Source of the DNA: an uncultured Acetatifactor sp.
Lineage (GTDB): Bacteria > Bacillota > Clostridia > Lachnospirales > Lachnospiraceae
Assembly (NCBI GenBank): GCA_910584865.1
Contig: CAJUCE010000049.1
Coordinates: forward strand, 1-24,472
Reading direction: 5' to 3'
DNA: 24,472 nt
The notes under the pieces are model-generated. The model made no database searches. It was not told the DNA's origin and was given only the letters and a program-made list of their open reading frames with translations. Of the stretch, positions 20,976 to 24,472 are shown piece by piece. The position numbers and the translations under genes were made by a program. Every line of letters starts with the position of its first letter. Position 1 is the first letter of the stretch.

Positions 20976-22759
20976 AAAAGAGGATGGCATTAAAAGAAAA
21001 CAAGAGTTTATCGGCAATATGGCATTTTCTCAAGCTGGCTGACCGCCTGCATTCCGGATATATACCTCTGGCCATAATGTCCGCGGCGGCCGGTTCCATT
21101 ACTCCATTTTTAAGCATCATAACTACAAGATATCTTATAAATGAGCTGACGGGCGCAAAAAGAATGGAACAGCTGATTTTATATATCAGCATTCTGGTGG
21201 TTGGGAATGCCGTTATGGGGGTTGTAAACAGCATAATATGGAAAAAACTGCAGATGTCAGGAGAAAAGCTTGCGGATGGCTTTGAACTGCATGTAGGAAA
21301 CCATATTATGCATATGGATTTTGAAAAACTTGAAGATGCAAAGATATTAGATAAGAAGGAAAAAGCTTTATATAATATACGGCTTCATGATGCCCTGCTT
21401 GGAGGCCCCAAAACCATGGTTGACATCGTACAACTGATTTTTACCTTAATTGGTGTGATTGGGATCATCGTAATATTAAGCCCCGCGCTTGTAGCGGCGC
21501 TTTTGTTGCTGACTCTGGTAAACGCATTCTTATATAAACAGATTCAGGTGGTAAAGTTCAGGTTTTATCAGGATATTGCCGTATATAATCGCCAATTTAT
21601 GTATTTTCAGGGACTGACTCAGGATTTCAAAAATGCAAAAGACGTGCGGATTTATAAAATGTCCGAGTATATCTTAAGCCGCATTCATCAGTATTATCAT
21701 TCTGTAAATAAAATATTTCATAAAATGTTTCTGCAACAAAGGCGTCATGATGGATTTTTGGCGATTAACATCCAGGCTCAGACTCTGGCGGCCTATGCTT
21801 TTGCCGCATGGAGCGTACTTCATGGAGCACTCAGGATTGGCGATTTCGCCATGTACCTATCAGCGGCTAACCAGTTTTCCAGTACGGCAATGCAGTTGAT
21901 GACGAAACTTGTGGATTTGCAGATGCTTGGCAATGTACTGCAGGATTATATTGCTTTCGAACAATTGCCAAACGTCGGTTCCGGAGGAGGAAGAACATCT
22001 GCAGATGTGCATTCCGCAGAAATTGAATTCAGGAATGTATGGTTTCGATATCCGAATACGGAAGCTTATGCGCTGAAGGATATTTCGCTTACCATAAAGA
22101 ATGGGGAGAAATTATCCATTGTTGGCAGGAACGGATCGGGCAAGACAACATTTATCAAACTGTTATGCAGGCTTTATCAGCCGGAAAAAGGGTGTATCCT
22201 GTTTAATGGTGTGGATATTAATGAATTTGAAGAAACGGAATACAGTAAATTATTATCTGTTATATTCCAGGATTATAAAATATTTTCCTTCAGCGTAAGA
22301 GAGAACCTGGCTTATAATGAAATTGCTGACGAAAACAGGATCAGAGCCTCATTAGAGCAGGCAGGCATCCTGAGAAAAATAGAGGAATTGCCCCTGGACA
22401 TTGACACTCCGCTGTATAAAAATTTTGACAAAAATGGGGTGGAGCTTTCCGGAGGTGAAATGCAGAAAATAGCAATTGCCCGTACATTGTATAAAAATGC
22501 GCCATTGGTGGTATTGGACGAACCCACCGCAAGTCTGGATCCCTATTCCGAATATGAGGTGTATTCAAGATTAAATAGAATGACGGACCGCAAAACCACG
22601 ATATATATTTCCCACCGCCTGTCCAGCTGTCGTTTCTGTGATGTAATCGCGGTATTTGACAATGGTGAGCTGGTTGAATATGGAGGCCATGAACAGCTTG
22701 TTGGCAACGGTAAATTATATGCTGAAATGTGGCAGGCCCAGGCCCGGTATTATCAATAG
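20972..22759 (+). CDS. ABC exporter with fused membrane and ATPase domains
   Basis: This 595-residue half-transporter has six membrane segments in the first ~320 residues. The ATPase domain has Walker A GRNGSGKTT (~387), Q-loop IFQDYKIFSF, signature ELSGGEMQK (~492), Walker B LVVLDEPTASLD (~512) and H-loop ISHRLSS (~547). GTG at 20972 is the likely start, overlapping the remnant stop as ATGTGA, with GGAAGGTGAG upstream. The gene is visibly more A/T-rich than the rest of the window. Its lost upstream neighbour was a similar protein, so it probably once formed a heterodimer and may now be without a partner. Substrate unknown; such exporters move peptides, lipids or drugs. An 11-bp-stem hairpin follows at 22867-22905. 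Confidence 0.93.
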   Translation: MKKRMALKENKSLSAIWHFLKLADRLHSGYIPLAIMSAAAGSITPFLSIITTRYLINELTGAKRMEQLILYISILVVGNAVMGVVNSIIWKKLQMSGEKLADGFELHVGNHIMHMDFEKLEDAKILDKKEKALYNIRLHDALLGGPKTMVDIVQLIFTLIGVIGIIVILSPALVAALLLLTLVNAFLYKQIQVVKFRFYQDIAVYNRQFMYFQGLTQDFKNAKDVRIYKMSEYILSRIHQYYHSVNKIFHKMFLQQRRHDGFLAINIQAQTLAAYAFAAWSVLHGALRIGDFAMYLSAANQFSSTAMQLMTKLVDLQMLGNVLQDYIAFEQLPNVGSGGGRTSADVHSAEIEFRNVWFRYPNTEAYALKDISLTIKNGEKLSIVGRNGSGKTTFIKLLCRLYQPEKGCILFNGVDINEFEETEYSKLLSVIFQDYKIFSFSVRENLAYNEIADENRIRASLEQAGILRKIEELPLDIDTPLYKNFDKNGVELSGGEMQKIAIARTLYKNAPLVVLDEPTASLDPYSEYEVYSRLNRMTDRKTTIYISHRLSSCRFCDVIAVFDNGELVEYGGHEQLVGNGKLYAEMWQAQARYYQ

Positions 22760-22866
22760 CTACGTATGGAAATATTCTGAAGAAGGGTGAGAATTTTGCT
22801 GACATTGTGTCGTCTATGTCCGCTTTTTGTGCGGAGCAAAGCTGAAGCCCGTAAAGACGGTGTATA

Positions 22867-22905
22867 AAAGATACGGCAGTCCTTAAGAGGGAAAGCCGTA
22901 TCTTT
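22867..22905. terminator. Strong hairpin after the ABC exporter
   Basis: AAAGATACGGC (22867-22877) pairs perfectly with GCCGTATCTTT (22895-22905), loop 17 bases, followed by CCATTTG. The flanking A- and T-rich ends allow termination in both directions, though the T-run is short. The rest of the 290-bp gap 22760-23049 shows no gene. Confidence 0.6.
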
Positions 22906-23049
22906 CCATTTGTTATACTCGTTAACGAAAATATCTGTGCCGACCTACCTGTATATCGAGTGAGTGCTTCTGTAATGCAGGGCAGAAAAGCGGCAGTTAA
23001 ATGCGCTCATGAGTATAATAATACGAAGAGTAATTCACACTTTCGACCG

Positions 23050-23304
23050 CTACTGCAGGATTTTCCGGATGGAATCCAGGGAGAGATGATAATTCTCCGC
23101 AAGGGCGGCGGCATCCGCCCCTTCCCGGTACTGCTGCCGTATCTCTTCGTTGCGCTTTTTATAATATTCCCGGGCGCCGGAGGTTTCGCCCCAGGATTTT
23201 CTGGACTGCCGGCGGGGAATATAGAGGGTCTCCCCGGAGACATATTGCTGTAGTTCCTTCAGCAGGCGGTCCGGCAGGATATCCTGGGCGTTTTTATACT
23301 TCAT
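23050..23304 (-). CDS. CD3324/Mor-like small HTH protein
   Basis: The 84-residue product MKYKNAQDILPDRLLKELQQYV... has the build of the CD3324 family of small Clostridia proteins: an N-terminal LPDRLLKELQQY helix, the YIPRR(Q)SRKSWGETSGAREYY core, and a C-terminal HTH (RNEEIRQQYREGADAAALAENYHLSLDSIRKIL) like that of Mor transcription activators. It likely binds DNA, but no targets are known to me. Its ATG directly follows the TAA of the upstream gene on the minus strand (TAAATG), so the two are translationally coupled. Confidence 0.85.
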   Translation of the reverse strand: MKYKNAQDILPDRLLKELQQYVSGETLYIPRRQSRKSWGETSGAREYYKKRNEEIRQQYREGADAAALAENYHLSLDSIRKILQ

Positions 23305-24333
23305 TTAAAAAATCCTCTGTTTCTGCATATTCGTGTATACGGCCGCCGCCCTCGGTGATAAGCCTGCGCATTTCCTGTTCCAGACAGCCCTCTCCGCCAG
23401 TGCCTGCAGGTTTTCCGCGTCAAAGGCGGACATCAGATCCATTTTCCGGAGGCCGAAGTCTCCGCAGACCTGGTTCAGCTCGCTCTGCAGGTAAATGCCC
23501 CACATATAGCTTTTGGCGGCGTCTTTTTCCGAAGTATAATGGCACAGGCGCAGCCAGGTATAGGAGAGTTCGCCGTACCAATCGGCCAGATCCTGAAAAT
23601 GATGTTCCGGACAGGGGACAGAATCCTTTGTACTGTCTGTGCCCTGGGGAGCATTTTGCAGCAGGAAGTCCTGCACCATACAGATGATCCGGTAGCATTT
23701 CTCCTTCTGCCGCTCCTCGTCCCTGTCCCGGATGATGTCCAGGTAAAGGTCTGTGAAGCCGTCCGGAACAAGGGGTATCCGGGCCAGTTCCTCCGGCTGC
23801 GCCGTCTGGGCATGCTTAAAATAGGTGTGATTGGTGAATGCCACCGCTCTGGCAAGGTAGTCCAGTACATAGCCTGCCCCCATTTTCACGTCTCCTTCCC
23901 GGGCGAAAAGCAGTTCGGAATAGAGGCTCTTAGCCTGTGCGTAGGCTTCCAGAGCCAGGGAGCGCATCAAAACCGGATGATTCAGGTTTTCGGCCAGGGT
24001 CCGGCGCAGTGCCAGGAAGCGTTCGCGGTCTTCTTCTGTGCGTGCATACAACAGTTCTGCGTCCGCCAGACAGGTTATATTGTACTCCTTCAGTTCGGCG
24101 AATTGTTCCAGGCGTTCCCAGGAAACGCACCAGATATCGTAGCCCACGCCGCCGAGGATGAAGGTGCGGGCCAGTTCTTCTCCTTTTTTGGTACGGGGGA
24201 CATAGTAGCTGATTTTCCGTCCGCCACCGTCAATGGACAGGGTGGTGTGGGAGACGGCAAGGGAAATGTCGTCTGCGTAGTTTTCTCTTATTGTCTTCAG
24301 TGCCCACTGGGTGACAAATTCATCATATTTCAT
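23305..24333 (-). CDS. Conserved protein of unknown function, nucleotidyltransferase-like N-terminus
   Basis: The ATG at 24333 (AAAGGAGA upstream on the minus strand) gives 342 residues starting MKYDEFVTQWALKTIRENYADDISLAVSHTT. An in-frame ATG at 24378 lacks a binding site. The N-terminal part (DDISLAVSHTTL, SYYVPRTKKGEELARTFILGGVGYDIW, SWERLEQFAELKEYNITCLADAELLYAR) resembles uncharacterised nucleotidyltransferase-like proteins of Clostridia. The rest is helical (~residues 100-342) with several Trp/Tyr-rich helices. I see no complete GS-x-D-x-D motif, so enzyme activity is doubtful. There is no signal peptide or membrane segment. It is coupled to the CD3324-like gene. No promoter is obvious in the last 94 bases of the window. 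Confidence 0.7.
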   Translation of the reverse strand: MKYDEFVTQWALKTIRENYADDISLAVSHTTLSIDGGGRKISYYVPRTKKGEELARTFILGGVGYDIWCVSWERLEQFAELKEYNITCLADAELLYARTEEDRERFLALRRTLAENLNHPVLMRSLALEAYAQAKSLYSELLFAREGDVKMGAGYVLDYLARAVAFTNHTYFKHAQTAQPEELARIPLVPDGFTDLYLDIIRDRDEERQKEKCYRIICMVQDFLLQNAPQGTDSTKDSVPCPEHHFQDLADWYGELSYTWLRLCHYTSEKDAAKSYMWGIYLQSELNQVCGDFGLRKMDLMSAFDAENLQALAERAVWNRKCAGLSPRAAAVYTNMQKQRIF

Positions 24334-24472
24334 AGATTGATTCTCCTTTTGCTTTTTATTGGTATGGCATTTACTCATTTTCCTTTTACCGTATTTTTGC
24401 GAGGGTTCCTTTCGTTTTTAGTTAAGCATTTTGAAAAACAGATAAACGGTCTGAATATGGGAATAAAGAGTT

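Noticed and set aside
1..24472. tRNA, rRNA, insertion sequence or integrase
   Set aside because: I found no tRNA-like cloverleaf, rRNA block, transposase motif or terminal inverted repeats, so the decayed patch cannot be tied to a specific mobile element within this window.

Overview
The window looks like a chromosomal segment from a Gram-positive Clostridia, most likely a Lachnospiraceae gut anaerobe. The reasons are GGAGG-type ribosome binding sites, TTGACA/TATAAT promoters, frequent GTG/TTG starts, a Bce-type peptide-resistance module in the order regulator-kinase-ATPase-permease, hybrid kinases with the HMMP-type receiver motif, and a CD3324-like small regulator. This placement is inferred from gene content; no rRNA or tRNA gene is present to confirm it.

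Layout. (1) 1-4.7 kb: the 3' part of miaB, cut by the window edge; then a promoter overlapped by a 19-bp palindrome, a yybP-ykoY-type (Mn2+) riboswitch with its own terminator, and a CaCA-family cation antiporter; then a Na/Pi cotransporter with PhoU-like tail. (2) 4.8-10.7 kb: a signalling cluster made of a stand-alone receiver, a hybrid histidine kinase with a degenerate receiver, a true receiver and an HPt domain, and a second hybrid kinase whose C-terminus is a complete DegV/FakB-like fatty-acid-binding domain. None of the three has a DNA-binding domain. (3) 10.8-16 kb: a BceRS-BceAB-like module. The regulator has a shortened receiver, the kinase carries in-frame tandem repeats, and an antisense RelB/DinJ antitoxin with a decayed toxin lies between kinase and transporter. 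(4) 16-18 kb: a decayed accessory patch with a SUKH-like ORF closed by a stop, 32-bp direct repeats, an aminoglycoside phosphotransferase-like protein lacking its N-lobe, and an aadA/ANT(9)-like nucleotidyltransferase with an in-frame stop and a missing C-terminus. (5) 18.1-20.2 kb: a TetR-MFS drug-efflux type operon with a consensus promoter, a probable operator and an 18-bp coding repeat. (6) 20.3-22.8 kb: an XRE-receiver gene cut inside its receiver and joined to the last 37 codons of an ABC exporter, followed by an intact ABC exporter. This looks like a deletion scar. (7) 23-24.3 kb, minus strand: a conserved protein of unknown function and a small CD3324/Mor-like HTH protein.

The strongest candidate for an undescribed system is the kinase-receiver-DegV fusion and its two partners at 4.9-10.7 kb. 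It would link binding of an acyl chain to a phosphorelay that probably uses the HPt domain of the upstream kinase. A second theme is the density of short in-frame tandem repeats (36, 24 and 18 bp) in regulatory genes, and of broken genes between 12.6 and 21 kb.
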